Assembly (NCBI GenBank): GCA_020429915.1
Contig: JAGQKV010000007.1
Location: 26,555-90,554, forward strand
Direction of reading: 5' to 3'
DNA from: Candidatus Omnitrophota bacterium
GTDB lineage: Bacteria; Omnitrophota; Gorgyraeia; Zapsychrales; Zapsychraceae
DNA length: 64,000 nt
The notes under the pieces are model-generated. The model had not been told where the DNA came from, ran no database searches, and worked only from the letters and a program-made list of their open reading frames with translations. Made by a program: the position numbers and the translations under genes. Shown one piece after another: positions 44,431 through 53,014 of this stretch (positions within the stretch are counted from its first letter, which is position 1; each line of letters begins with the position of its first letter).

Positions 44431-45936
44431 ATGAGCACCCCGACCCCCCCGTATTTGTACGAAATCAATACCATGTCTTTTCTCATCCGGATGGGAGACG
44501 ACGAACGCCCGTTGCCGCTGGCCAAACTCCACGGAGATTTCTTCAGCGGGTTGCGCGACCGTGGTTTCGGATACGTCTGGATGATGGGCATGTGGGAACG
44601 CAGTCCGGCTTCCCGCCAGGAGGCGCTCGATCATCCGGACCTTCAGCGTGAGTACACCGCCGCCCTGGGGAATTGGGAGGCGGCGGATGTCACGGGTTCG
44701 CCCTACGCGGTGCGCCGGTATCAACCCGATCCACGTTTCGGCAAATGGAAAGACCTTAAGAAGTTCAAAGAGCATCTTAACGGGCTGGGACTGAAATTGA
44801 TCCTCGATTTTGTTCCCAACCACACCGCGCTGGACCATCCCTGGGTCAGCGAACGTCCCGAAAGTTACCTGTGCGCCAACCGCGAACAACGCGACGCGCT
44901 CAATCACGATCACTTTCATGAAATCGCGCCGGGCCGCTACGCAGCGCACGGCCGCGATCCTTATCTCGACCCCTGGACCGATACCCTGCAGCTCAACTAC
45001 GCCGATCCCGAGACCCGCGAACTGATCATCCAGGAGCTGGAGCGCATCGCCATGTACTGCGACGGGCTGCGCTGCGATATGGCGATGCTGGTGGTCAACC
45101 GGGTGATCCGTCAGACATGGGGGCATCTGATCGGCGCCGACCTGCCGCCGGAGGAATTTTGGACCGAGGCCATCACGCGGATCAAGGACCAGCACCCCGG
45201 ATTTGTATTTATCGCCGAGAGTTACTGGAACATGGAATGGGAATTACAGCAGATGGGATTCGACTACACTTATGACAAGGTGCTGTACGACCGGTTGCTG
45301 AATTCCGACGCCGGCGATGTGCGCGGACATCTGTGTGCGGACTTGGAGTATCAGTTCCGCAGTTTGCGTTTCATCGAGAATCATGACGAGCTCCGTTCGC
45401 TGGCGGTGATGGACGAGGCCCAGGCCCGGGCGGCGGCCGTGGTGGCCCTGACGGTCCCGGGGCTGAAGCTGATCTTCGACGGTCAGACCGACGGCCGCAC
45501 CGTCAAGATGCCGGTGCAGCTGCGCCGCGGTCCGGATGAAGATCCCAACCGCGTGATGACGTACTTTTATGAAAATCTGTTCGACTTTACCGGGTCCGAT
45601 GTGTTCGTTGAGGGCGAATGGATGCTCTGTGAAGTTGTTCCGTCGTCGGAGAACAATCCCAGTTACGACCGCATCCTGGCCTGGGCGTGGCGGTTCGAGA
45701 ACGAGATGCGCGCGGTGATCGTCAATTACGCCCCCGAGGCGGCCCAGGCCCGCGTGAAGCTGCCGTGGATCCCCGAGGCGCATGAGCCGGTCATCTTCGA
45801 CGATCACGCCGTCGATGAAGTGTATGATCGCGAGCGGCATGAATTGCGCGCCGAGGGCCTTTATGTGGACCTGGGCCCGTGGCAGTTCCACTGGTTATCC
45901 TGCGCCCTGCACGCCGGGGTCGCAGCGCCCTCATGA
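44431..45936 (+). CDS. GH13 alpha-amylase family glycosidase
   Basis: A 501-residue cytosolic protein. The four GH13 regions are present: DFVPNHT (I), GLRCDMAML with the nucleophile aspartate (II), FIAESYW with the acid/base glutamate (III) and FIENHDE (IV). It lacks a signal peptide and acts on an alpha-glucan or an alpha-glucoside such as a maltooligosaccharide or sucrose. The exact specificity is not evident. The downstream DUF3500 gene begins within its stop codon (ATGA overlap). Confidence 0.9.
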   Translation: MSTPTPPYLYEINTMSFLIRMGDDERPLPLAKLHGDFFSGLRDRGFGYVWMMGMWERSPASRQEALDHPDLQREYTAALGNWEAADVTGSPYAVRRYQPDPRFGKWKDLKKFKEHLNGLGLKLILDFVPNHTALDHPWVSERPESYLCANREQRDALNHDHFHEIAPGRYAAHGRDPYLDPWTDTLQLNYADPETRELIIQELERIAMYCDGLRCDMAMLVVNRVIRQTWGHLIGADLPPEEFWTEAITRIKDQHPGFVFIAESYWNMEWELQQMGFDYTYDKVLYDRLLNSDAGDVRGHLCADLEYQFRSLRFIENHDELRSLAVMDEAQARAAAVVALTVPGLKLIFDGQTDGRTVKMPVQLRRGPDEDPNRVMTYFYENLFDFTGSDVFVEGEWMLCEVVPSSENNPSYDRILAWAWRFENEMRAVIVNYAPEAAQARVKLPWIPEAHEPVIFDDHAVDEVYDRERHELRAEGLYVDLGPWQFHWLSCALHAGVAAPS

Positions 45937-46958
45937 TCCGCCCGCGAACCGCTGTTGCCGCCGGGCTCGTTATCCTTTCCCTGACCGTAACCGCGGTCAA
46001 ATCCTCCGACCAACACCCGGCCGTTACCGAAATCACCGAGACGGCCGGCGTGTGGTTCGATTCCCTGGACAACCGCCAGCAGGTCGCCGTGTCGTTTCCC
46101 TTTGATGACCGGGAACGCCTGCGCTGGCATTATTTTCCGCACAGCGGCGCCGGATTGACGCTGCGCGAGATGAGCGAGGAACAGCGCGGCCTGGCCGCAG
46201 ACATGATCCGCGCGGTGCTCTCAACAGCCGGGGCGCAAAAGGTGGAGGAGATCATGGCCCTGGAGACGATCCTCCAGCAACTGGAGGGGAATTCCCCGCG
46301 TTACCGTGATCCGTTGCGCTACGCGTTCACGCTCTATGGGCAACCCGGCGAACCGCCGTGGGGGTGGCGTGTCGACGGACATCACCTGGCCGTCAATGTC
46401 ACCGTGGCCACGGAGCGGGACATCGTTCTGACGCCGCTTTTTTTGGGCACCAATCCGGCCAAGGTCCCGCGCGGTCCGTTTGCCGGCAAACAGATTCAGA
46501 AAGACGAGGCCGTTCGCGCCCTGACCCTGGTCAACAGCCTGAGCGCTGAACAGCGCGGGCGCGCGGTCCTTCGTGACCGGTCCGTCGGTAATATCCTCGC
46601 CGGGCCGGGGCAATTGGATAGGGTCCGGGAATTCGAGGGGATCCGTTATACGGACCTGACCGAAGACCAGCGCCGCCAGCTGATGGAACTGATTGAAGTT
46701 TATGTGGGCGCCGCCCGCGACGACATCGGGCATCCGTATCTGGAGCTCATCCGTGCGGACTTGCTGGAATTGTATTTCGCCTGGGCCGGCGGGACGCGGG
46801 AGGGGGACGCCTACTACTACCGCATCCACGGCCCGCGCGTCCTCATCGAGTTCGACAATACGCAGAATAACGGCAATCATATTCACAGTGTGTGGCGGGA
46901 TCCTCTCAATGATTTCGGTCGGGATGTCTTGCGGGAACACTACTTGCGTGCGCATTAG
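45933..46958 (+). CDS. Exported DUF3500 family protein
   Basis: A 341-residue protein starting at ATG 45933, overlapping the GH13 stop by 4 nt. Signal peptide: VAAGLVILSLTVTAVKSS. DUF3500 features: FPFDDRERLRWHYFP, LYGQPGEPPWGWRVDGHHLAVNVT, LSAEQRGRAVL and, at the C-terminus, RVLIEFDNTQNNGNHIHSVWRDP with histidines that could bind a metal. Function unknown. Its cytosolic GH13 partner is tightly coupled, although the two products are predicted in different compartments. Confidence 0.85.
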   Translation: MIRPRTAVAAGLVILSLTVTAVKSSDQHPAVTEITETAGVWFDSLDNRQQVAVSFPFDDRERLRWHYFPHSGAGLTLREMSEEQRGLAADMIRAVLSTAGAQKVEEIMALETILQQLEGNSPRYRDPLRYAFTLYGQPGEPPWGWRVDGHHLAVNVTVATERDIVLTPLFLGTNPAKVPRGPFAGKQIQKDEAVRALTLVNSLSAEQRGRAVLRDRSVGNILAGPGQLDRVREFEGIRYTDLTEDQRRQLMELIEVYVGAARDDIGHPYLELIRADLLELYFAWAGGTREGDAYYYRIHGPRVLIEFDNTQNNGNHIHSVWRDPLNDFGRDVLREHYLRAH

Positions 46959-46976
46959 CACGCGTTGACGTGAGTC

Positions 46977-47077
46977 GGGATACGGGATAAGTGATACGGG
47001 ATACGAACAGTTTGCCTTCAGCGGTTTGATAAGGGGGGAAGGTTGGCACAACGGGCCAACCACGTATCACGTATCCC
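46977..47077. repeat. Heptamer-armed palindrome, locus C
   Basis: Left arm GGGATAC, GGGATAA, GTGATAC, GGGATAC (46977-47004), followed by GAACAGTTTGCCTTCA (47005-47020), identical to locus A. Right arm GTATCAC, GTATCCC (47064-47077), i.e. GGGATAC, GTGATAC on the minus strand. A nested GGTTGG/CCAACC stem lies between the arms. Confidence 0.78.
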
Positions 47078-47135
47078 GACTTTACCTTCAAATCTTACTA
47101 TTCCGCGGGTACCGATAAGCTATAATAAACACATC

Positions 47136-47891
47136 GTGAAGAAGCACGCCATCACCATCCGCCGGTCGATTATCTACCTGTTGATGCTCGCCTGTTTCTA
47201 CCCCATCACCCAAGCCGACTTTTTCATCAACATCAATCCGCTGTGGACCAGAACCGGCACTACGCATTTCACTATCCACTATCCGCGCGGGTCGCCGGCG
47301 GCCGACGGCATTATGGAATTGGCCGCTCAGCTGGAGGGCTATTATGCGGAGCTGACCAGGATCCTTCCGCTGCCCGAACACGAGCCGATCCCGGTCTATT
47401 TTCATAACCGCCAGCTCTTCGCGGGATTAAGACCGGTGTGGGGGTATACCACCGACTACAGCGTGCACGCAACGTATTCCCACCGGATTAAAGACACCAG
47501 TCCGCACGAACTGCGCCATTTCATCCAGGACATGGTCAATCCGGACGCGCCGTATTTCTTTAACGAAGGTGCCTGCGGCATCGGGATTCGCATCGGCGGG
47601 ATCGGTTTCGACAGCCGGGCGCGCGCGTCCTGTCCGGATCTGCAACGGATAACATTGGAGTCTTTAGTGCAAGACTACCGTATGCACGCCGACAGGCGGC
47701 AGGACTACTGGGCCTATTCGTTCGCCGGATTCCTGACCGGGACCTTCGGCAAAAAGACCTTCGGCCGCTTCTACGCGCGGGCCACGCCGGCCAACTGGAG
47801 GGAGGTCTTTACCGAGGAATTCGGCCTCCCGCCCGGCCAGGCCGAGGCCGCCTGGAAAGCGGCGCTGTGCGCGAAAATCCCGCTTCAATAG
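47136..47891 (+). CDS. Exported peptidase MA-like (HExxH) metallopeptidase
   Basis: From GTG 47136 the product is 251 residues with a signal peptide (SIIYLLMLACFYPITQA). HELRHF (HExxH) and the downstream NEGACG about 20 residues later form the gluzincin zinc site typical of peptidase_MA-like proteins. The C-terminal half is short. A perfect TATAAT lies at 47121-47126, only 9 nt before the GTG, and no ribosome binding site is visible, so a leaderless mRNA is possible; the frame is open upstream to 47043 but runs into the locus C repeat. Confidence 0.75.
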   Translation: MKKHAITIRRSIIYLLMLACFYPITQADFFININPLWTRTGTTHFTIHYPRGSPAADGIMELAAQLEGYYAELTRILPLPEHEPIPVYFHNRQLFAGLRPVWGYTTDYSVHATYSHRIKDTSPHELRHFIQDMVNPDAPYFFNEGACGIGIRIGGIGFDSRARASCPDLQRITLESLVQDYRMHADRRQDYWAYSFAGFLTGTFGKKTFGRFYARATPANWREVFTEEFGLPPGQAEAAWKAALCAKIPLQ

Positions 47892-47910
47892 CAGCCCGCC
47901 CCCGATCCTG

Positions 47911-47919
47911 TGCTAAAAT
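47911..47919 (+). promoter_or_regulatory. Extended -10 promoter upstream of MBOAT gene
   Basis: TGC-TAAAAT; transcription would begin near 47926, so the whole 5' leader of the MBOAT gene would be the REP-like element. Confidence 0.45.
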
Positions 47920-47931
47920 GACATCAATTAA

Positions 47932-48002
47932 AATTAGGGGCAAACTCCAATTTACGGCATTGGCGCCTGTCCCTGAATAATCGGGGTCTGTTTCTATTTT
48001 TT
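47932..48002 (+). repeat. REP-like element, degenerate copy in the MBOAT leader
   Basis: Shares AATTAGGG, ACTCCAATTT and GTCTGTTTCTATTTTTTAT with the element at 20437-20507, but its internal stem has decayed. It ends exactly at the ATG of the MBOAT gene, leaving no ribosome binding site. Confidence 0.65.
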
Positions 48003-49427
48003 ATGTTATTTCATTCCATCCATTTCGTCATTTTCTTCATTATCGTCTACGGCCTGTACCGGGTGCTGCCGCACAAGGGGCAGAACCGGATGCTGCTGGT
48101 GGCCAGTTACGTGTTTTACGGGTCGTGGGACTGGCGGTTTTTGTCGTTGATCCTGATTTCAACGATTGTCGATTATTTCTGCGGGCTGCGGATCCATGAC
48201 ACGGATGATCATAAGATCAAGAAGCATTTCCTGCGGCTGAGCCTCGTCACCAACCTCGGCCTGCTCGGGGTCTTTAAGTATTTCAATTTCTTCGCCGATA
48301 ACCTCAGCGCCCTGTTGGGCGTCTTCGGACTGCATACCGATCTTGCCGTGCTGAATGTCATCCTGCCGGTGGGGATTTCCTTTTATACCTTCCAAACCCT
48401 CAGCTACACCATCGACATCTATTACGGCAAACTGAAACCCACGCGTTGCTTTTGGGACTTCGCGCTGTTCGTGGCCTTCTTTCCGCAGCTGGTCGCCGGG
48501 CCGATCGAGCGCGCGTCGCATCTGTTGCCGCAGATCCAAAATCCGCGCCGGCCGACGCTGCAACAATTTTACGAAGGCTGTTACCTGTTTTTTTGGGGAT
48601 TATTCCTGAAGATGTTCGTCGCCGACAATCTCGCGCGGCTAGCCGACCCGATCTTCGCCAAGGGGCCGTACGAAGGGGGGACGGTGTGGATCGGCGTCTA
48701 CGCCTTCGCCTTTCAGATCTTCGGCGACTTTGCCGGCTATTCGAATATGGCACGCGGGATCGGTAAACTGCTCGGCATCGAGATCATGAATAACTTCCTG
48801 GCACCGTACATGGCCGCCAATCCGCGCGACTTCTGGCGGCGTTGGCACATCAGTCTGTCGACCTGGCTGCGTGACTACCTTTATATTCCGCTGGGCGGGA
48901 ACAAGGGCGGGGACTTGCTGACGCTACGCAATCTGATGTTGACGATGCTGCTCGGCGGACTGTGGCACGGCGCGGCGTGGACGTTCGTTATCTGGGGATT
49001 TTATCACGGGGTGCTGTTGATCGGACACCGCCTGCTCGGTCCGTGGCTGGAGAAGGCGGTGCGTCTTGAGGGAGTGGGGCAAAGGGTGTGGAAGGCCGCT
49101 AAGATCGTCCTTTTCTTTCACCTGACCTGTATCGGCTGGCTGATTTTTCGCGCGCAATCGCTCACGCAGCTCGGCGCGATGGCCAAGGCCATGCTCACGC
49201 CGTGGGCCACCAGCGATCCCGGGTTGCTGACCGGACGGTTGTGGCAGCTGGCGCTTTACACCTATATCGTGGTGCTGATGCAAATCATGCAGTACCTGCG
49301 CGACGATGAACTGGTGATCTTCCGCATCCGGATTCCGGTACGGGCCTTAATTTATGTGGTACTATTCTATATGATCCTGGTACGTGGAGTGACCGGTGGC
49401 AAAGAGTTCATCTACTTCCAATTCTAA
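48003..49427 (+). CDS. MBOAT family O-acyltransferase (AlgI-like)
   Basis: A 474-residue polytopic membrane protein. MLFHSIHFVIFF is the usual AlgI-type start. FFPQLVAGPIERASHLLPQ, DFWRRWHISLSTWLRDYLYIPLGGN and the catalytic histidine in GGLWHGAAWTFVIWG are canonical. It moves acyl groups, commonly acetyl, across the membrane for transfer to a polysaccharide or cell-wall polymer. The downstream SGNH-type gene overlaps by 32 nt and is the expected partner. No ribosome binding site is visible. Confidence 0.93.
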   Translation: MLFHSIHFVIFFIIVYGLYRVLPHKGQNRMLLVASYVFYGSWDWRFLSLILISTIVDYFCGLRIHDTDDHKIKKHFLRLSLVTNLGLLGVFKYFNFFADNLSALLGVFGLHTDLAVLNVILPVGISFYTFQTLSYTIDIYYGKLKPTRCFWDFALFVAFFPQLVAGPIERASHLLPQIQNPRRPTLQQFYEGCYLFFWGLFLKMFVADNLARLADPIFAKGPYEGGTVWIGVYAFAFQIFGDFAGYSNMARGIGKLLGIEIMNNFLAPYMAANPRDFWRRWHISLSTWLRDYLYIPLGGNKGGDLLTLRNLMLTMLLGGLWHGAAWTFVIWGFYHGVLLIGHRLLGPWLEKAVRLEGVGQRVWKAAKIVLFFHLTCIGWLIFRAQSLTQLGAMAKAMLTPWATSDPGLLTGRLWQLALYTYIVVLMQIMQYLRDDELVIFRIRIPVRALIYVVLFYMILVRGVTGGKEFIYFQF

Positions 49428-50397
49428 ACCGTGGCCGTGGGCCTTTCTGATCGCGTTGACGGTGATCATCATCATCGAGAGCCTGGTGGTGGTCTTCGAC
49501 GAGCGTTTTTACTATCCGCCGTTCAATAACTTGCGCATGAAAGTCAAGAACGAGATTTCCCGGTCGGCGGACCGTCACTACGACGTGCTGATCCTCGGCG
49601 ACAGTTTCAATCTCACCGGACTCGACCCGGCGCTGTTGACCGCGGACACCGAGCTTTCCGCATTCAACTATGGCACGTTTGCCGTCAATTCGGTGATCAC
49701 CTCCTATGTCCTGTTGAGAAACAGTCTTAAGAAGAAGGGACCCAAGCCGCGCTACTTGATCATCGGTTACCTCGATTACATCCCGCAGTTCAGCAAGGAC
49801 TACATCTACAAGAAATACGCGCATACCCTGTTTGATTTCAAGCAGGGGAATATCGGCGTCTTTACTGCGGAGTTCGGTCCGGCGCTGGGCTTGAAGTTCC
49901 TCATTCCGACGTTGAAGCATCAGGGATACTTTTTGTTGAACGCCAAACCCACACCGCCGGAGAAGATCCGCGCGGTCCGGCAGTCGGTCTCCGACAAAAG
50001 AGGGTTCTATGAATGGCATGCCGAGCGGGAGTTCGACGGCAACATCGATTACATCAATACGGATGACGAGTTTTACGTCACCCCGTACTTCGAGAAGTAC
50101 ATCCGTAAGATCCTCACGCTGTGCGCCCGCAACGACATTAAGGTCCTGTACATCATGCCCACGGTCGTCCCGGAGCTCGACAAGCGGCTGACCGCGGCGG
50201 GCCGGCGGGCCGCTTATATGGCATACTTGCGGGGACTGAAAGAAGAGTATCCCAATATGGACATCATTTACCCGGCTGTGCAACTCAGCGATCCGCGACT
50301 CTATACCGACCAGGACCATCTTAACGCCCGCGGCGGCGCAGTCCTGAGTGACATGGCGCGCGGTTGGCTGCGGGGTGCGTCCGGACCGGCGGAATGA
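49396..50397 (+). CDS. SGNH-type (AlgJ/AlgX-like) acyltransferase partner
   Basis: A 333-residue protein with GTG start at 49396 inside the MBOAT gene. One N-terminal membrane anchor (AFLIALTVIIIIESLVVV). The SGNH fold shows ILGDSFN (the GDS serine) and a C-terminal DQDHLNARG with the Asp-x-x-His pair. It probably takes the acyl group delivered by the MBOAT protein and transfers it to an extracellular polymer, or hydrolyses acyl esters. The target polymer is unknown. Confidence 0.8.
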   Translation: MAKSSSTSNSKPWPWAFLIALTVIIIIESLVVVFDERFYYPPFNNLRMKVKNEISRSADRHYDVLILGDSFNLTGLDPALLTADTELSAFNYGTFAVNSVITSYVLLRNSLKKKGPKPRYLIIGYLDYIPQFSKDYIYKKYAHTLFDFKQGNIGVFTAEFGPALGLKFLIPTLKHQGYFLLNAKPTPPEKIRAVRQSVSDKRGFYEWHAEREFDGNIDYINTDDEFYVTPYFEKYIRKILTLCARNDIKVLYIMPTVVPELDKRLTAAGRRAAYMAYLRGLKEEYPNMDIIYPAVQLSDPRLYTDQDHLNARGGAVLSDMARGWLRGASGPAE

Positions 50398-50407
50398 CCA
50401 CGAACGA

Positions 50408-52621
50408 ATGAAAAGAATTCATCTCATCCAGACCATCGCGTTTTTCTCCGCGCTGCTGTTGTTTCAGATCGAACTGATCGTCGCCAAGCTGTTTCTGCCC
50501 AACTTCGGAGGGAGTTACATGGTGTGGGGCGCGTGCGTCGTCTTTTTTCAGGCCGCGCTCATGCTCGGATACCGGTATTCGCAGGCGGTCGTCGAGAAGT
50601 TCGGCATCGAACGCTACCGGATCATGCACGCGGCGCTCGCCTTGTTGCCGCTGTTGTCGTTCCCGGGCCGCGCGCTGCCCATGACCTTTGACGCGCTCCC
50701 GTGGCCGTTGGTGCTGTCGGTGTTCTGGCACTTGTGTATCCTGATCGGACCGGTCTTCTTCGTCCTGAGTACCACCAGTGTCATCTGGCAGATGTGGCTG
50801 GCGGCCTCGGACCTTCCCGAGCGCAACAATCCCTATGTCCTGTTCGCGGTTTCCAATGCCGGCTCGCTGGTGGCCTTGCTGACGTATCCGTTTCTCGTCG
50901 AACTTTATTTGGACCTGCCGGCGCAGCAAAACATCTGGCGGGCGGGTTACCTGGTGTTTGTGCTGCTGCAGTGGTGGGCATTCAAGATCATTCCGGTCAA
51001 GGCGGCGAAGCCGCGTAAGGTGGAGCTCAAGCCCGTGAAACCCGCGCGCCTCATTCACTGGCTGTGCTATTCGGCGGCGGGCGTGATGATGTTCCTGGCG
51101 GTGACCAATATCGTGACCGCGGAGATCGCGCCGCTGCCTTTGCTGTGGGTCGCGCCGCTGGTGATTTATTTGGTCAGTTTTATCCTGAACTTCAAGAAAA
51201 AGCCGTACTGTCCGCGATGGCTGCGCGAGGACATTCACTCCGTGGCCGGTTTTGCCGTGGTGATCTACTTCGTGGTGCAGGTGCCGTTGCTGCCGGTCCT
51301 GCTCGATATGCTGTTGTTGTTCTTGATGAACTATCTGGTCTGCATGCACACGCAGTACCGGCTCTATCAGTCCCGCCCCGGTGACCATCGCTACTTACCG
51401 TTCTACTATTTCATTGTGTCGGTGGGAAGTCTCCTGGGCGGGATCTTTGTCAGTTGGATCATGCCGTTATTGTCGACGGCCTACGCCGAGTATTTCGCGG
51501 CCTTTCTGGTGATTGCCGCGGCGTTGCTGACGGAGCGGCGGCGCCGGCGAGTTCTGCCCGGGATCCTGATGGCCTTTACGGCGATTATCCTGATGATGCT
51601 GTGGCCGCAATTATTCAGTCAGCCCGAGGTACGCTTCACTTGGATCCAGTTCGCCGGGTTGGCCGGTCTGCTGGTCCTGGTGCCGATGGTGTTCTCGAAC
51701 ATGCGCGATCATCCCGCGGCCTTTGCCGGATGCCTGGCCGTCTTTACCGTATTGACGCCGCTGATCGAGACGCGCTGGTCGTTGACCGAGCACATTTACC
51801 GCTACCGGAATTACTACGGCGCGGGCAAGGTCCGTCTGGCCGACGGCGCGCGTACCCTGGTCCACGGGACCACCATTCACGGTTCCCAATACGTACAGCC
51901 CGCCCTGGAGCATATTCCGCTGGCTTATTACGGCTACCGTTCGCCGGTAGGGGAGCTGCTGCAGCAGGACGTGATCCGCTTTGAACGGATGGGGATCATC
52001 GGGCTGGGGATCGGGACCATGGCCACCTATTTCCGGCCGGACCAGACCGTGGACATCTTTGAGCTCGATCCGGATATCTATCAGCTCGCGCGGACCCGTT
52101 TCCGTTTCCTGGCGAGGGCAAAGGGGACGGTCCGCTATCACACCGGAGACGGCCGGCTACTGCTGGGTGAGGTCCCCGACGGGACGTATGACCTGCTTGT
52201 CATCGACGCCTTCAGCGGGGACGCGGTCCCCGTGCACCTGCTGACCCGCGAGGCCCTGGACCTGTACCGGCGGAAGGTAAAGCCGGACGGACTGGTTCTG
52301 TTTCATATCTCCAACCGTTATTTCTTTCTGGGTGCGCCGTTGACGGCCACGGCCCGTTCCCTGGGGGCGGGGGCGGCGATCAAAGAAGGCCCGAAGACCC
52401 AGGAGCTCGACCAGTCTTCGCTGTGGCTGGCCGTGACCTGGGACCCCGCGCGGCTGTCAATGCTCGGCCGCGAATGGAACTGGAGTAAAGTCTCGCCGGC
52501 TTCCCCGCGTATCCGAGTGTGGACCGACCGGTACCACACCGTTCTTCCTTATATAGAGTATTCCAATTTGTGGCGCGACTCGATGTCCCTGCTGCAGCGC
52601 CTGAACGCGCCGGTCCGCTAG
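50408..52621 (+). CDS. Membrane-embedded spermidine synthase-like fusion protein
   Basis: A 737-residue protein from the ATG at 50408. The N-terminal half (about 1-450) has a dozen or so hydrophobic helices. The C-terminal domain (about 490-700) is a spermidine-synthase/methyltransferase fold: RMGIIGLGIGTMATYFRP, VDIFELDPDIYQLA and YDLLVIDAFSGDAVPVHLLT. The catalytic DAFSGD replaces the DxxDP of true SpeE. These fused membrane aminopropyltransferase-like proteins are widespread but their substrate is mostly unknown. It may follow the MBOAT-SGNH pair on the same transcript (10-bp gap). Confidence 0.83.
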   Translation: MKRIHLIQTIAFFSALLLFQIELIVAKLFLPNFGGSYMVWGACVVFFQAALMLGYRYSQAVVEKFGIERYRIMHAALALLPLLSFPGRALPMTFDALPWPLVLSVFWHLCILIGPVFFVLSTTSVIWQMWLAASDLPERNNPYVLFAVSNAGSLVALLTYPFLVELYLDLPAQQNIWRAGYLVFVLLQWWAFKIIPVKAAKPRKVELKPVKPARLIHWLCYSAAGVMMFLAVTNIVTAEIAPLPLLWVAPLVIYLVSFILNFKKKPYCPRWLREDIHSVAGFAVVIYFVVQVPLLPVLLDMLLLFLMNYLVCMHTQYRLYQSRPGDHRYLPFYYFIVSVGSLLGGIFVSWIMPLLSTAYAEYFAAFLVIAAALLTERRRRRVLPGILMAFTAIILMMLWPQLFSQPEVRFTWIQFAGLAGLLVLVPMVFSNMRDHPAAFAGCLAVFTVLTPLIETRWSLTEHIYRYRNYYGAGKVRLADGARTLVHGTTIHGSQYVQPALEHIPLAYYGYRSPVGELLQQDVIRFERMGIIGLGIGTMATYFRPDQTVDIFELDPDIYQLARTRFRFLARAKGTVRYHTGDGRLLLGEVPDGTYDLLVIDAFSGDAVPVHLLTREALDLYRRKVKPDGLVLFHISNRYFFLGAPLTATARSLGAGAAIKEGPKTQELDQSSLWLAVTWDPARLSMLGREWNWSKVSPASPRIRVWTDRYHTVLPYIEYSNLWRDSMSLLQRLNAPVR

Positions 52622-52651
52622 GCTACCGGCCGGGCGGGACGGAAAAAATGT

Positions 52652-52682
52652 TTGACAGAATATTATAATATGCTAATATTCT
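52652..52682 (+). promoter_or_regulatory. Promoter and ArsR-type operator of the RND exporter operon
   Basis: -35 TTGACA (52652-52657), 16-nt spacer, TGC-extended -10 TAATAT (52674-52679). A perfect palindrome AGAATATTA (52657-52665) and TAATATTCT (52674-52682) with an 8-nt centre overlays the spacer and -10. This AT-rich dyad fits ArsR/SmtB operators and probably mediates autoregulation by the gene at 52700. Confidence 0.75.
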
Positions 52683-52699
52683 AATGAAAGGAGGTCGCC

Positions 52700-53005
52700 A
52701 TGAAAAAGACCGCCGACAGTGCTATCTATTCCCAAGCCGCCCGGATGCTCCGATCGGTTGCCCACCCGGCGCGCATTGAGATCATTGAGCTCCTGGTCGC
52801 GGAGCAAACCTTGACCGTTAATGAAATCAAAGACCGTTTGGGGCTGACCCAATCCATGACCTCACAGCACCTGAGTGTCCTCAAAACGGCCGGCATCGTC
52901 GCCTGCGACAAAGAGGCGAACAGTTGCCACTACTATATCCAGAACAAAAACGTCCTGAAGCTACTCGAGTGCGTGCAACGCTGCGCCCGGGACCAGGCGG
53001 GGTAG
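52700..53005 (+). CDS. ArsR-family winged-helix repressor
   Basis: A 101-residue protein with AAAGGAGG upstream. The winged helix shows LRSVAHPARIEIIELL, VNEIKDRLGLTQSMTSQHLSVLKTAGIV and a following wing. Four cysteines cluster in the C-terminal third (ACDKEANSC and LLECVQRC), so it may sense a metal or thiol-reactive compound or persulfide, but the pattern is not a known ArsR metal site. It lies 10 bp before the RND exporter and behind a palindromic promoter. Confidence 0.88.
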   Translation: MKKTADSAIYSQAARMLRSVAHPARIEIIELLVAEQTLTVNEIKDRLGLTQSMTSQHLSVLKTAGIVACDKEANSCHYYIQNKNVLKLLECVQRCARDQAG

Positions 53006-53014
53006 GAGGGGGCC

